Notes: generated by a model from the letters alone, not told the origin. A DNA stretch of 9,107 nucleotides from Clostridiales bacterium UBA4653 (GCA_002405565.1 DHMB01000153.1:29387-38493); one strand, 5' to 3'. Counted from the stretch's first letter, positions 1 through 5,383 are shown. Made by a program: numbers and translations.

Positions 1-51
1 GGCAAAAGAAACTTCAATAATTGGTTTGTGCAAATATTATATTTTAACAAG

Positions 52-76
52 AAGGAGCGGTTCCCCGCTCCTTTTT
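52..76 (+). terminator. Rho-independent terminator of an upstream gene
   Basis: The inverted repeat aaggagcgg / ccgctcctt (9 bp, loop ttcc at 61-64) is followed by a short T-run. It points in the plus direction, so it should end a transcript that enters from the left edge. Only about 50 bases of that upstream unit are visible. One plus-strand frame ends with a TAA at 18-20 after a few Lys/Gln codons and could be the tail of its coding region, but this is too short to identify. Confidence 0.8.
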
Positions 77-121
77 GCTTCGCCCCCACATTATTCGCGC
101 TCCATTTATGAAAGCAAAAAC

Positions 122-157
122 CTCTTGCTTTCTCACGTCCCCGCAGGCACGCCGCAC
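122..157. repeat. Dispersed intergenic repeat, copy 1
   Basis: A pyrimidine-rich block begins ctcttgctttctc, continues with tccccgcaggc and ends in cgcac. The same order of words recurs at 1622-1663 and 1940-1982. This copy lacks the ctccctc/gagggag palindrome that precedes the other two, so it may be a truncated copy. It lies between the upstream terminator and the promoter of the next gene. No open frame or RNA fold is apparent in it. Confidence 0.6.
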
Positions 158-185
158 AGTTCACAAAAAATTCGGGAATTATATA

Positions 186-214
186 TTGTAAGTCGGGAAA
201 AATCGTAGTATAAT
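186..214 (+). promoter_or_regulatory. Sigma-A type promoter of the membrane-protein gene
   Basis: The -35 box TTGTAA (186-191) and -10 box TATAAT (209-214) are separated by 17 bp. Transcription should start near 221, giving a leader of about 37 nt before the TTG start at 258. The same transcript could read on into rnpB, because no terminator separates them. Confidence 0.75.
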
Positions 215-257
215 ACAGGGAGAAAAGCATTTTGTAAAAGAAAAGAGGTGTTTTGCT

Positions 258-1112
258 TTGGCAGAGAACTGGAATGATTACGGCGATTACGCCGAAGAGG
301 AAATATATCGGGAAAAGTCCTTCTGGGGCAAGCTTTTCAGTTTCAGAACGCTTAAAAACATTCTCAAATGGTTATTTTATCTGCTGATTATTGCGCTTTT
401 TGCGATAATATTTTTCCGCATGGGCACAAACAAGCCCGGTAAGAACATGACGTCGCTCCTCTGCACACCGCAGATTGAAAAAGCTCTTTCCGAGGGCAAA
501 ATTACGGTATTTTCTCAGGAGCTTGAAGATTATATGCCCCGCGGCGGCGAATATGCGATTTTTGACGTTAAAATCGTTGCCGAAACCGAGGAAGTGCAGT
601 TCACCGTCAGATATAACAACAGCACGGTGAAAAAATTGAGAGAACAGATTGCTTCGCGCGATTACGAAAGCGATGAAGAAAAGCAAGCCGCACTTGACAT
701 GATATCGGATCGACCCTTTATATTCGCCCTGCGCGATGAGGACGGCAATGTTTACACCGCCTATTCATACGTCGAATATTCAAAAACCGTATATCAATAT
801 ATAAAAGTATCGTTTGTCATCCCGGGACTTCTTTCCGGCGACGCAGTCGCTCCGTCATTGCTTTATCCCAATGCGGACGCGTCAAGCCCTTTGTATATAT
901 ATAAAGGCGAGGGCAAGGGCGAAGTCACGGAAAGCACAATCGAAAAACTGTCATTTGAAATGTATTATGAAAATGAGGCGTTTACGGATGACGGTATGAT
1001 GGGAAAATCAATCGACATTTATAAAGCAACAAAGAAAATTTCTCCCTACGATTACAAAAAAGAACTTGACGGCGGTGTGCCCGATGGTATAAAATATATA
1101 GGCGAAAAATGA
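258..1112 (+). CDS. Single-pass membrane protein of unknown function
   Basis: This 284-residue protein starts at TTG (258), with GAGGTG at 245-250 seven nt upstream. No ATG lies in frame until about residue 55, inside or just after the membrane segment, so TTG is the best start. The N-terminal 30 residues are rich in acidic and aromatic residues. A Lys/Arg patch precedes a hydrophobic helix at about residues 36-54, and a soluble region of about 230 residues follows. By the positive-inside rule the large C-terminal part should lie outside the cytoplasm. The C-terminal domain has mixed charged and beta-prone stretches, with no cysteine pair, catalytic motif or repeat that I recognise. There is no cleavable signal sequence, since the helix begins too far in, so it is probably membrane-anchored. 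The stop codon abuts rnpB, and the rnpB promoter appears to overlap the last 16 codons. I do not recognise the family. Confidence 0.85.
   Translation: MAENWNDYGDYAEEEIYREKSFWGKLFSFRTLKNILKWLFYLLIIALFAIIFFRMGTNKPGKNMTSLLCTPQIEKALSEGKITVFSQELEDYMPRGGEYAIFDVKIVAETEEVQFTVRYNNSTVKKLREQIASRDYESDEEKQAALDMISDRPFIFALRDEDGNVYTAYSYVEYSKTVYQYIKVSFVIPGLLSGDAVAPSLLYPNADASSPLYIYKGEGKGEVTESTIEKLSFEMYYENEAFTDDGMMGKSIDIYKATKKISPYDYKKELDGGVPDGIKYIGEK
1066..1095 (+). promoter_or_regulatory. Probable rnpB promoter inside the upstream CDS
   Basis: The -35 box TTGACG (1066-1071) is followed by overlapping -10 candidates TATAAA (1088-1093, 16 bp spacer) and TAAAAT (1090-1095, 18 bp spacer). Both predict a start at about 1100-1103, a few bases before the predicted P1 helix of RNase P RNA. 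The boxes lie within the final codons of the upstream gene, so this DNA is read both as protein code and as promoter. Confidence 0.65.
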
Positions 1113-1113
1113 T

Positions 1114-1499
1114 CAGTCCCGACCGACCCGAGCGATCGCGCGGTATGTTGCCGAAAGGTATTACCGTGAGGAAAGTCCGGGCTTCACAGAGCAAGGATAA
1201 CGGATAACGTCCGCCGAAGGTGACTTCCGGGAAAGTGCAACAGAAATAGACCGCCGCGCTTTGCGCGGTAAGGATGGAAAGGCGAGGTAAGAGCTCACCG
1301 ACCTCTTGGTAACAAGGGGTGCCATGTAAACCCTATCCGAAGCAACGCCCCGTGCCTGCGTGGTATGCTCTGCCCGATCCGGAAACGGGTCAGGCGCGAG
1401 GCGGCAGTTTGATTTTGTCAAATGAGCCATTCAGTAATGAATGGCAAAGATAGATGATCGCTCCCGACAGAACCCGGCTTACAGGGTCGGTCGGACTGA
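1114..1499 (+). ncRNA. rnpB: RNase P RNA (type A, bacterial)
   Basis: This is the catalytic RNA of ribonuclease P, which cleaves the 5' leader from tRNA precursors together with the protein RnpA. The conserved core is present: gaggaaagtccgggctt at 1168-1184 (5' strand of P4 and neighbours) and acagaacccggctta near 1467-1481 (3' strand of P4). The two ends pair as a long P1 helix, cagtcc-gaccgaccc at 1114-1129 with gggtcggtcggactg at 1484-1498, carrying one extra C on the 5' side. P12 is visible as ccgcg/cgcgg around 1254-1268. P18 is gccattca/tgaatggc (1426-1445) closed by a GUAA tetraloop, a feature of type A molecules that docks on P8. The word aggtaagagctcacc near 1285-1299 is also typical of type A. 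GGU at 1388-1390 may be the L15 site that binds tRNA CCA. Exact ends are estimated from P1 pairing. Confidence 0.96.
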
Positions 1500-1511
1500 T
1501 TTTTTCGATAT

Positions 1512-1547
1512 AAAACCGTCACGGTGCTTCCGTGACGGTTTTGTTTT
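1512..1547 (+). terminator. Terminator of rnpB
   Basis: A perfect 13-bp stem (aaaaccgtcacgg at 1512-1524, ccgtgacggtttt at 1530-1542) with a 5-nt loop is followed by gtttt and, shortly after, another T-run. A run of six T also directly follows the closing P1 helix of RNase P (1500-1505). Confidence 0.9.
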
Positions 1548-1584
1548 GCGTTTTTTCCGGCGAAGAGCCGCTCGGATTGCAAAT

Positions 1585-1663
1585 CTCCCTCAAAGAGGGA
1601 GCCTTAAAGAAAAATGAAAAACTCTTGCTTTTTTCCGTCCCCGCAGGCGCAAAAGCCCCGCAC
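1585..1663. repeat. Composite intergenic repeat, copy 2
   Basis: A 7-bp palindrome ctccctc/gagggag with loop aaa (1585-1601) is followed by ccttaaag and the pyrimidine-rich repeat core (1622-1663, ctcttgctt to ccccgcac). Copy 3 has the same order: palindrome, ccttaaa, an A-rich spacer, core. This shared layout shows that the palindrome and core belong to one element of about 80 bp. Confidence 0.65.
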
Positions 1664-1758
1664 TATTAAAAACGTTTTAAGATTCGAACTGCACCTCCGC
1701 CTTCGCTTTGGTAAGGCTGACGTGGCAAGAAAGTTCTGCCTTGAACTTTTAAGAGGGT

Positions 1759-1776
1759 TTCGGGACTCTTCCCGAA
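1759..1776. repeat. Short hairpin in the repeat island
   Basis: ttcggga and tcccgaa form a 7-bp perfect stem with loop ctct. It stands 12 bp before a larger palindrome (1789-1815), and the two may be parts of one element. Confidence 0.5.
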
Positions 1777-1788
1777 TTGCTTTCTTTC

Positions 1789-1815
1789 GTACTTTCTTTT
1801 CAAAAAAGAAAGTAC
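1789..1815. repeat. Perfect 12-bp palindrome with 3-nt loop
   Basis: gtactttctttt (1789-1800) and aaaagaaagtac (1804-1815) are perfect inverted repeats around caa. There is no T-run directly after either side and no gene ends nearby, so it does not look like an ordinary terminator. From memory, similar gtactttctttt hairpins occur widely between genes in Oscillospiraceae; this was not checked. Confidence 0.65.
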
Positions 1816-1883
1816 ATAAAGATAAAGAAATGCGCTTGAAGATTTCGCAAAGAAGAGCGCGCAGGAATGAGCACTCCTTCAGT

Positions 1884-1982
1884 CACGACTTCGTCGTGCC
1901 AGCTCCCTCTCAGAGGGAGCCTTAAAAAGAAATGAGATGCTCTTGCTTTCTCTCCTCCCCGCAGGCGCAACCCACCCCGCAC
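1884..1982. repeat. Composite intergenic repeat, copy 3 (fullest)
   Basis: The first hairpin is cacgac/gtcgtg with loop ttc (1884-1898). The second is gctccctc/gagggagc with loop tca (1902-1920). ccttaaa, a short spacer and the pyrimidine-rich core (1940-1982) follow. Relative to copy 2 it carries the extra leading hairpin and one more base pair in the second stem, so it is the best representative of the element. Confidence 0.7.
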
Positions 1983-2042
1983 AATATAATAAACCCCGCG
2001 CGGAGCGCCCCTCTTCTCTTCACTTTTCTCTCGCCCCTCTTC

Positions 2043-2073
2043 ACTCAAAAAGCCACCCCGAAGGGTGGCTTTT
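2043..2073 (-). terminator. Terminator of mgtE
   Basis: An 11-bp perfect stem (aaaagccaccc at 2048-2058, gggtggctttt at 2063-2073) with loop cgaa lies three bases past the mgtE stop codon. Read on the minus strand it ends in a run of five T. The plus-strand reading also ends in TTTT, so it may act in both directions. Confidence 0.9.
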
Positions 2074-2076
2074 CGA

Positions 2077-3459
2077 TTATATAAGAAGTATTTTTGAAGC
2101 AAAAAGGAAATATACAATCAGCGAGACAGCGTCGACAATCGTTGTGATTATCGGGCTTGCGACAACAGCCGGGTCGAGCTTTATTGCTTTTGCAAGTATC
2201 GGTAGCGTACAGCCGATGAGCTTTGCAAAAATGACGGTTACGAAAAGCGTCAGACATACGACGCCGGAAATGGCAAAGCCTTGCGCGGAAAACGGCAGAG
2301 TTTTAAGAAGCAGCATTTCGACGAGCATTATCTTCACAAAGTTCGCCGCCGCAAGCGTGCCTGCACAAAGCGCCGCAACGCGCAGTTCCTTTTTTATAAC
2401 GAGGAAAACGTCCTTCGGGGTGACGTCTCCGAGCGCCAGCGCGCGGATAACAGTAACCGACGCCTGCGCACCGCTGTTGCCGCCCGTGTCCATAAGCATC
2501 GGGATAAAAGCGGTCAGCGCCGTACATGCGGCAAGGGCATTTTCAAATCCGGAGATTATCATTCCCGTAAAGGTTGCGGAAACCATGAGTATCAGAAGCC
2601 ACGGAATTCTCTGCTTCCATGTTTCAATCATGCCTGTTTTGAGATACGGCTTTTCGGAAGGCGACATTGCCGCCATTTTTTCCATATCCTCTGTCGCCTC
2701 GTCTTCAATGACGTCCATAGCGTCGTCGATTGTGACAATACCGACAAGACGCTGCTCCGCGTCAACGACGGGGAGCGCCAGATAACCGTATTTTTTGATT
2801 TGTCCCGCAACGAATTCCTTATCGTCCGTTGTGTGGACTTCAATGAAATTATCGTGCATAATTTCTTCGATTTTTGTCTCGGACGAAGAAATGAGCATTC
2901 GCTTGACGGAAACAACGCCGATCAGCTTGCGGTTTTCCGTCACATAGCAGGTATAAACCGTTTCCTTGTCAATTCCGACGCGACGAATGTGGTCAAACGC
3001 CTCGGCGACCGTCATTGATTTTTTAAGCGAGACGTATTCGGGCGTCATTATGCTGCCCGCGCTGTCCTCCGGATAGAGGAGCAGCTCGTTTATCGCTTTT
3101 CTTGTCTGCGGACTTGCGTTTTTGAGTATTCTCGCAACGACGTTTGCCGGCATTTCTTCAATCAGGTCTGCCGCGTCGTCCGTTTCCATTTCTTCAACTA
3201 TGGCGGAAAGCTCCGTATCGCTCAGGCTCTTTATCAAAGCCTCCTGAACGTCCGGCTCCATATAGGCGAAAGCGTCCGCCGCCGTTTCCTTTTTCAGCAG
3301 TCGGAACACCAATGTGACCTGTTTTTCGTCATCAAGGTCGTTGAGCGCCTCCGCTATGTCGACAGGGTTTTCTTCGTCAAGTATTTCGCAAAGCGCTTTG
3401 ATCTGCTTTTTTTCAAGCGCTTCGCTTATGACCTGACAAAGCTCTTTTTTCTCTTCCAT
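2077..3459 (-). CDS. mgtE: Magnesium transporter MgtE
   Basis: MgtE is a homodimeric, Mg2+-gated channel of the cytoplasmic membrane. This 460-residue protein has the full domain order. An alpha-helical N domain occupies about residues 20-130 (repeated helix pairs around DIAEALNDL and DDAADLIEEM). A CBS pair follows at about 137-260 (MTPEYVSL, then IMHDNFIEVHTTD and GIVTIDDAMDVIEDE). After a plug helix to about 285, five membrane helices end at 460. The pore signature PMLMDTGGNSGAQ (320-332) and LDPAVVASPIITTIVD (428-443) are intact; Asp443 corresponds to the Mg2+-coordinating pore Asp of the Thermus protein. I chose ATG at 3459 rather than an in-frame start 10 codons upstream because AGAGGTG sits 5-6 nt before it and family homology begins there. 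It is transcribed alone, divergently from deoB, through a long structured leader. Confidence 0.97.
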   Translation of the reverse strand: MEEKKELCQVISEALEKKQIKALCEILDEENPVDIAEALNDLDDEKQVTLVFRLLKKETAADAFAYMEPDVQEALIKSLSDTELSAIVEEMETDDAADLIEEMPANVVARILKNASPQTRKAINELLLYPEDSAGSIMTPEYVSLKKSMTVAEAFDHIRRVGIDKETVYTCYVTENRKLIGVVSVKRMLISSSETKIEEIMHDNFIEVHTTDDKEFVAGQIKKYGYLALPVVDAEQRLVGIVTIDDAMDVIEDEATEDMEKMAAMSPSEKPYLKTGMIETWKQRIPWLLILMVSATFTGMIISGFENALAACTALTAFIPMLMDTGGNSGAQASVTVIRALALGDVTPKDVFLVIKKELRVAALCAGTLAAANFVKIMLVEMLLLKTLPFSAQGFAISGVVCLTLFVTVIFAKLIGCTLPILAKAIKLDPAVVASPIITTIVDAVSLIVYFLFASKILLI

Positions 3460-3463
3460 ATCA

Positions 3464-3483
3464 CACCTCTTTCCGAAAAGGTG
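3464..3483 (-). promoter_or_regulatory. Hairpin covering the mgtE ribosome binding site
   Basis: On the RNA strand an 8-bp hairpin (one G-U pair, loop CGGA) runs from CACCUUUU to AAAGAGGUG. The 3' arm contains the whole AGAGGUG ribosome binding site, so when folded it should block initiation. Its first base overlaps a competing helix, GCCGC (3483-3487) with GCGGC (3502-3506). Confidence 0.55.
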
Positions 3484-3487
3484 CGGC

Positions 3488-3546
3488 AAAATAAAAAGAT
3501 CGCCGCTTGCCTTCTCTGTTTGATAAACCGAAAGCTATGTGCGATC
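3488..3546 (-). terminator. Terminator-like hairpin within the mgtE leader
   Basis: GAUCGC and GCGAUC (plus-strand 3541-3546 and 3498-3503) pair as the base of a hairpin with inner helices GCUU/AAGC and GUUU/AAAC. In the RNA the base stem runs straight into UUUUUAUUUU. The hairpin lies about 30 nt before the ATG, where a transcription attenuator is expected. The inner part is loose, with an asymmetric interior loop, so terminator strength is uncertain. The alternative helix GCGGC/GCCGC would share two bases with the 3' arm and could act as an anti-terminator. Confidence 0.45.
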
Positions 3547-3582
3547 ATCGGAAATTTTTTATTTATGTTCATTTACGCTGAT

Positions 3583-3678
3583 TTATCCGCGACGGAAAAG
3601 ACCTCGTCCCGCGGGGTCAGAAAACGTATGAACAATAAAAATACTTCGTCCGACCGAACTGTTACTTCCCGCGTCCAT
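3583..3678 (-). CDS. Possible leader-peptide ORF upstream of mgtE
   Basis: This 31-codon frame begins at ATG (3678), or one codon earlier at GTG (3681). GAGGTG at 3687-3692 stands 8 nt from the ATG and 5 nt from the GTG. The peptide begins MDAGSNSSVG and ends in an arginine- and glycine-rich tail, with no hydrophobic signal. The stop codon falls inside the enclosed part of the leader structure, so a translating ribosome would disturb the CUGA/UCAG helix. Other bacteria couple Mg2+ transporter genes to short leader ORFs (mgtL-type), but this peptide shows no resemblance to those and is not proline-rich. It could equally be a chance frame. Confidence 0.3.
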   Translation of the reverse strand: MDAGSNSSVGRSIFIVHTFSDPAGRGLFRRG

Positions 3679-3730
3679 CACGTTTTCACCTCAGCTTTTT
3701 CTTTGAATTTCAGGCTTTCGCCCATCATAA

Positions 3731-3759
3731 ATTTTAATCTTTTTTGTGCAATTTGTCAA
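3731..3759 (-). promoter_or_regulatory. Sigma-A promoter of mgtE
   Basis: On the minus strand TTGACA (plus coordinates 3754-3759) and TAAAAT (3731-3736) are separated by 17 bp. The -35 box is a perfect match and the -10 has one mismatch. Transcription should start near 3724, leaving a leader of about 265 nt. Confidence 0.8.
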
Positions 3760-3774
3760 TATTTTTTTATATTA

Positions 3775-3803
3775 TTGTCAAAAGATATTATTTGTGATAC
3801 AAT
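3775..3803 (+). promoter_or_regulatory. Sigma-A promoter of deoB-cdd
   Basis: TTGTCA (3775-3780) and TACAAT (3798-3803) are separated by 17 bp. The expected start is near 3810, only about 17 nt before the deoB ATG and nearly on top of its ribosome binding site AAGGAGGT (3813-3820), so there is almost no leader. The -35 box stands 15 bp from the divergent mgtE -35 box, within an AT-rich stretch. Confidence 0.8.
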
Positions 3804-3826
3804 AAAAACGTAAAGGAGGTTTTTAT

Positions 3827-4993
3827 ATGAAAAGAATTTTTCTTATAGTGCTGGACAGCTTCGGTATAGGCGGAGCAAAGGACGCGGCAGCCTTCGGCGA
3901 TGAAGGCTCGGATACACTCGGCTCGCTTATGAAAACCGAAAACTTTTCCCTTGACGCAATGAAAAAGCTCGGACTTCTCAATATTGACGGCGTCAGCCGC
4001 GAGGGGTATCCGAAATATGAAGCTCCTGTCGGCGCATATGCCAGAGTTGAGGAGCGTTCCGCAGGCAAGGACACGACGATCGGTCATTGGGAGATCGCCG
4101 GCGTTTATTCTCCGAATCCGCTTCCCGTCTTTCCGGACGGTTTCCCGAAGGAGATAATTGATGAATTTTCCCGCCTGACGGGCAGAGCCGTTCTTTGTAA
4201 CAAGCCCTATTCCGGAACGGAGGTCATAAAAGACTACGGCGAGGAGCATATGAAAACAGGTGCGCTGATTGTTTATACATCGGCGGACAGCGTATTTCAG
4301 ATTGCGGCGCACGAGAGCGTCGTGCCGATTGATGAGCTCTATCGCTACTGTGAGATTGCAAGAAAGCTGCTTACGGGCAAATATTGCGTCGGCAGAGTTA
4401 TTGCAAGACCGTTTGAAGGCGAATATCCCTTCGTCAGAACCTGTCGCCGTCACGATTTTTCGGCGGAGCCGCCATCCGAAACTATGCTCGATCTGCTCAA
4501 AGCGCAGGGCTATGACACCGTTTGCATAGGCAAGATCGGGGATATTTTTGCAGGCAGAGGAACAACAAGCTCCGTCCGCACAACCTCGAATGATAACGGT
4601 ATGGAGAGGCTGATGGAAGCGCAGAAGCAGGATTTCCGTGGACTTTGCTTTGTAAATCTTGTCGATTTTGACTCGTCCTTCGGTCACAGAAGAAACGCCC
4701 CCGGTTATGCGGAGGCGATAATGCGGTTTGACCGTCAGATTGCGCCGTTTATAGAAAATATGAATGATGACGACGTTCTGATGATAACAGCCGATCACGG
4801 TTGCGACCCTATGTACAAGGGAACCGACCATACGCGCGAAAACGTTCCGTTCCTTATCTACGGCAAGCACATTGCGCCTGTCAACCTCGGCACCTTGCCG
4901 ACATATTCAGATATTGCGGCAACTGTCTGCGATATGCTGGGCGCAGATTATAATCTCTGCGGAGAAAGTGTTTACGGGAGGATTAAAAGATGA
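3827..4993 (+). CDS. deoB: Phosphopentomutase
   Basis: DeoB interconverts ribose 1-phosphate and ribose 5-phosphate (and the deoxy forms), passing sugar from nucleoside phosphorolysis to central metabolism in the cytoplasm. The 388-residue length is normal for this alkaline-phosphatase-superfamily enzyme. Visible signatures are IVLDSFGIGGAKDA near the N-terminus (metal ligand Asp10), GKDTTIGHWEIAG (80-92, with the threonine that is phosphorylated), FDSSFGHRRN (Asp282, His287) and TADHGCDPMYKGTDHTREN (Asp323, His324, His335), together the two-Mn2+ site. The cap domain lies between about residues 95 and 215. ATG at 3827 follows AAGGAGGT by 6 nt, and the protein aligns from residue 1. The stop overlaps the cdd start by 4 nt, implying translational coupling. 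No key residue is missing. Confidence 0.98.
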   Translation: MKRIFLIVLDSFGIGGAKDAAAFGDEGSDTLGSLMKTENFSLDAMKKLGLLNIDGVSREGYPKYEAPVGAYARVEERSAGKDTTIGHWEIAGVYSPNPLPVFPDGFPKEIIDEFSRLTGRAVLCNKPYSGTEVIKDYGEEHMKTGALIVYTSADSVFQIAAHESVVPIDELYRYCEIARKLLTGKYCVGRVIARPFEGEYPFVRTCRRHDFSAEPPSETMLDLLKAQGYDTVCIGKIGDIFAGRGTTSSVRTTSNDNGMERLMEAQKQDFRGLCFVNLVDFDSSFGHRRNAPGYAEAIMRFDRQIAPFIENMNDDDVLMITADHGCDPMYKGTDHTRENVPFLIYGKHIAPVNLGTLPTYSDIAATVCDMLGADYNLCGESVYGRIKR

Positions 4994-5382
4994 CGGTTGA
5001 CTATAAAGCCCTTGCGGCAAAGGCTATTGAAGCGAGCAAAAACGCCTATGTGCCTTATTCGCATTTTCCCGTCGGAGCGGCGCTCATGGCAGAGAGCGGA
5101 AAGGTTTATCTCGGCTGCAACATTGAAAATTCGTCCTTCGGGGCGACGATCTGCGCAGAGAGAACGGCAATGTCAAAGGCTATCTCGGAAGGCGAAAAGA
5201 AATTTACGGCGCTTGCCGTCGCAGCCGATCACGGCGACGAATACATCGTTCCTTGCGGCATTTGCAGGCAGTTCATCTGCGAATTCTGCCCGCCCGATTT
5301 TCCGATTATACTCGTAAAAACCGAGGACGATTTCAAAGTCTCCTCTCTTTCCGAGCTGTTACCGCTTGGTTTTATACTTTAA
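4990..5382 (+). CDS. cdd: Cytidine deaminase
   Basis: This enzyme hydrolyses cytidine and deoxycytidine to uridine and deoxyuridine in pyrimidine salvage. The 130-residue length is that of the small tetrameric, zinc-dependent form. Substrate residues lie in GCNIENSSF (Asn44, Glu46). The zinc site is CAE (55-57; Cys55 a ligand, Glu57 the proton shuttle) plus PCGIC (88-92; Cys89 and Cys92). Three cysteine ligands are typical of the Gram-positive tetrameric enzymes. The start ATG lies inside the deoB stop region (ATGA overlap), and the sequence ggagg at 4976-4982 within the deoB end can serve as ribosome binding site. With deoB it forms a two-gene nucleoside-use operon closed by a terminator directly after the stop. 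No regulator gene is nearby. Confidence 0.97.
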   Translation: MTVDYKALAAKAIEASKNAYVPYSHFPVGAALMAESGKVYLGCNIENSSFGATICAERTAMSKAISEGEKKFTALAVAADHGDEYIVPCGICRQFICEFCPPDFPIILVKTEDDFKVSSLSELLPLGFIL

Positions 5383-5383
5383 C

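Larger units (their letters stand above)
1543..2046. other. Gene-free repeat island between rnpB and mgtE
   Basis: About 500 bases without a convincing gene. Open frames cross it in several directions, but none has a ribosome binding site with a start, and they run straight through palindromes. From left to right it holds a ctccctc/gagggag palindrome with repeat copy 2, a stretch without clear structure (1664-1758), two hairpins (1759-1776 and 1789-1815), two further palindromes with repeat copy 3 (1884-1982), and a pyrimidine-rich tail (about 2010-2046) before the mgtE terminator. Its composition is consistent with layered insertion of small non-coding repeats rather than decayed coding sequence. 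Confidence 0.6.
3460..3724 (-). promoter_or_regulatory. Structured 5' leader of mgtE, candidate attenuator or riboswitch
   Basis: About 265 nt separate the predicted transcription start (near 3724) from the mgtE ATG. In RNA order the leader shows a short gggc/gccu-type hairpin at the 5' end and a ribosome-binding-site-like GAGGUG with a 31-codon ORF. An enclosed multi-branch structure follows: UGUUCAU/AUGAACA, then ACG/CGU, then CUGA/UCAG, around two GC-rich hairpins. It ends with a hairpin followed by a U-tract and a hairpin over the mgtE ribosome binding site. This is the layout of a regulated leader. I do not find the conserved words of the M-box (ykoK) Mg2+ riboswitch. Pairings were made by eye, without energy calculation. 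Confidence 0.5.

Noticed and set aside
26..208. Small plus-strand open frame at the left edge
   Set aside because: It spans a clear terminator and repeat copy 1 and has no ribosome binding site.
122..1982. CRISPR array
   Set aside because: The three repeat copies are separated by about 1.5 kb and 0.3 kb, differ from each other, and have no regular spacers or cas genes.
1937..2785. Long plus-strand open frame across the repeat island and the 3' half of mgtE
   Set aside because: It runs antisense to well-supported mgtE domains and through a terminator and palindromes. Its low-complexity Ser/Ala-rich translation is typical of a reverse-frame shadow.
3460..3489. Ten-codon N-terminal extension of MgtE
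   Set aside because: The upstream start lacks a ribosome binding site and the extension would encode the AGAGGTG site of the better start at 3459.
3460..3724. M-box (ykoK) Mg2+ riboswitch before mgtE
   Set aside because: This was expected from the gene, and I looked for its conserved words on the minus strand without finding them. I therefore left the leader unnamed, although a diverged form cannot be excluded by eye.
3481..3813. Plus-strand open frame between mgtE and deoB
   Set aside because: It would begin inside the mgtE ribosome-binding-site hairpin and run over both promoters into the deoB leader. There is no ribosome binding site and the reading is not protein-like.
3788..4870. Minus-strand open frame of 360 codons opposite deoB
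   Set aside because: deoB is unmistakable on the other strand with all metal ligands. The antisense frame has no ribosome binding site or recognisable motif.
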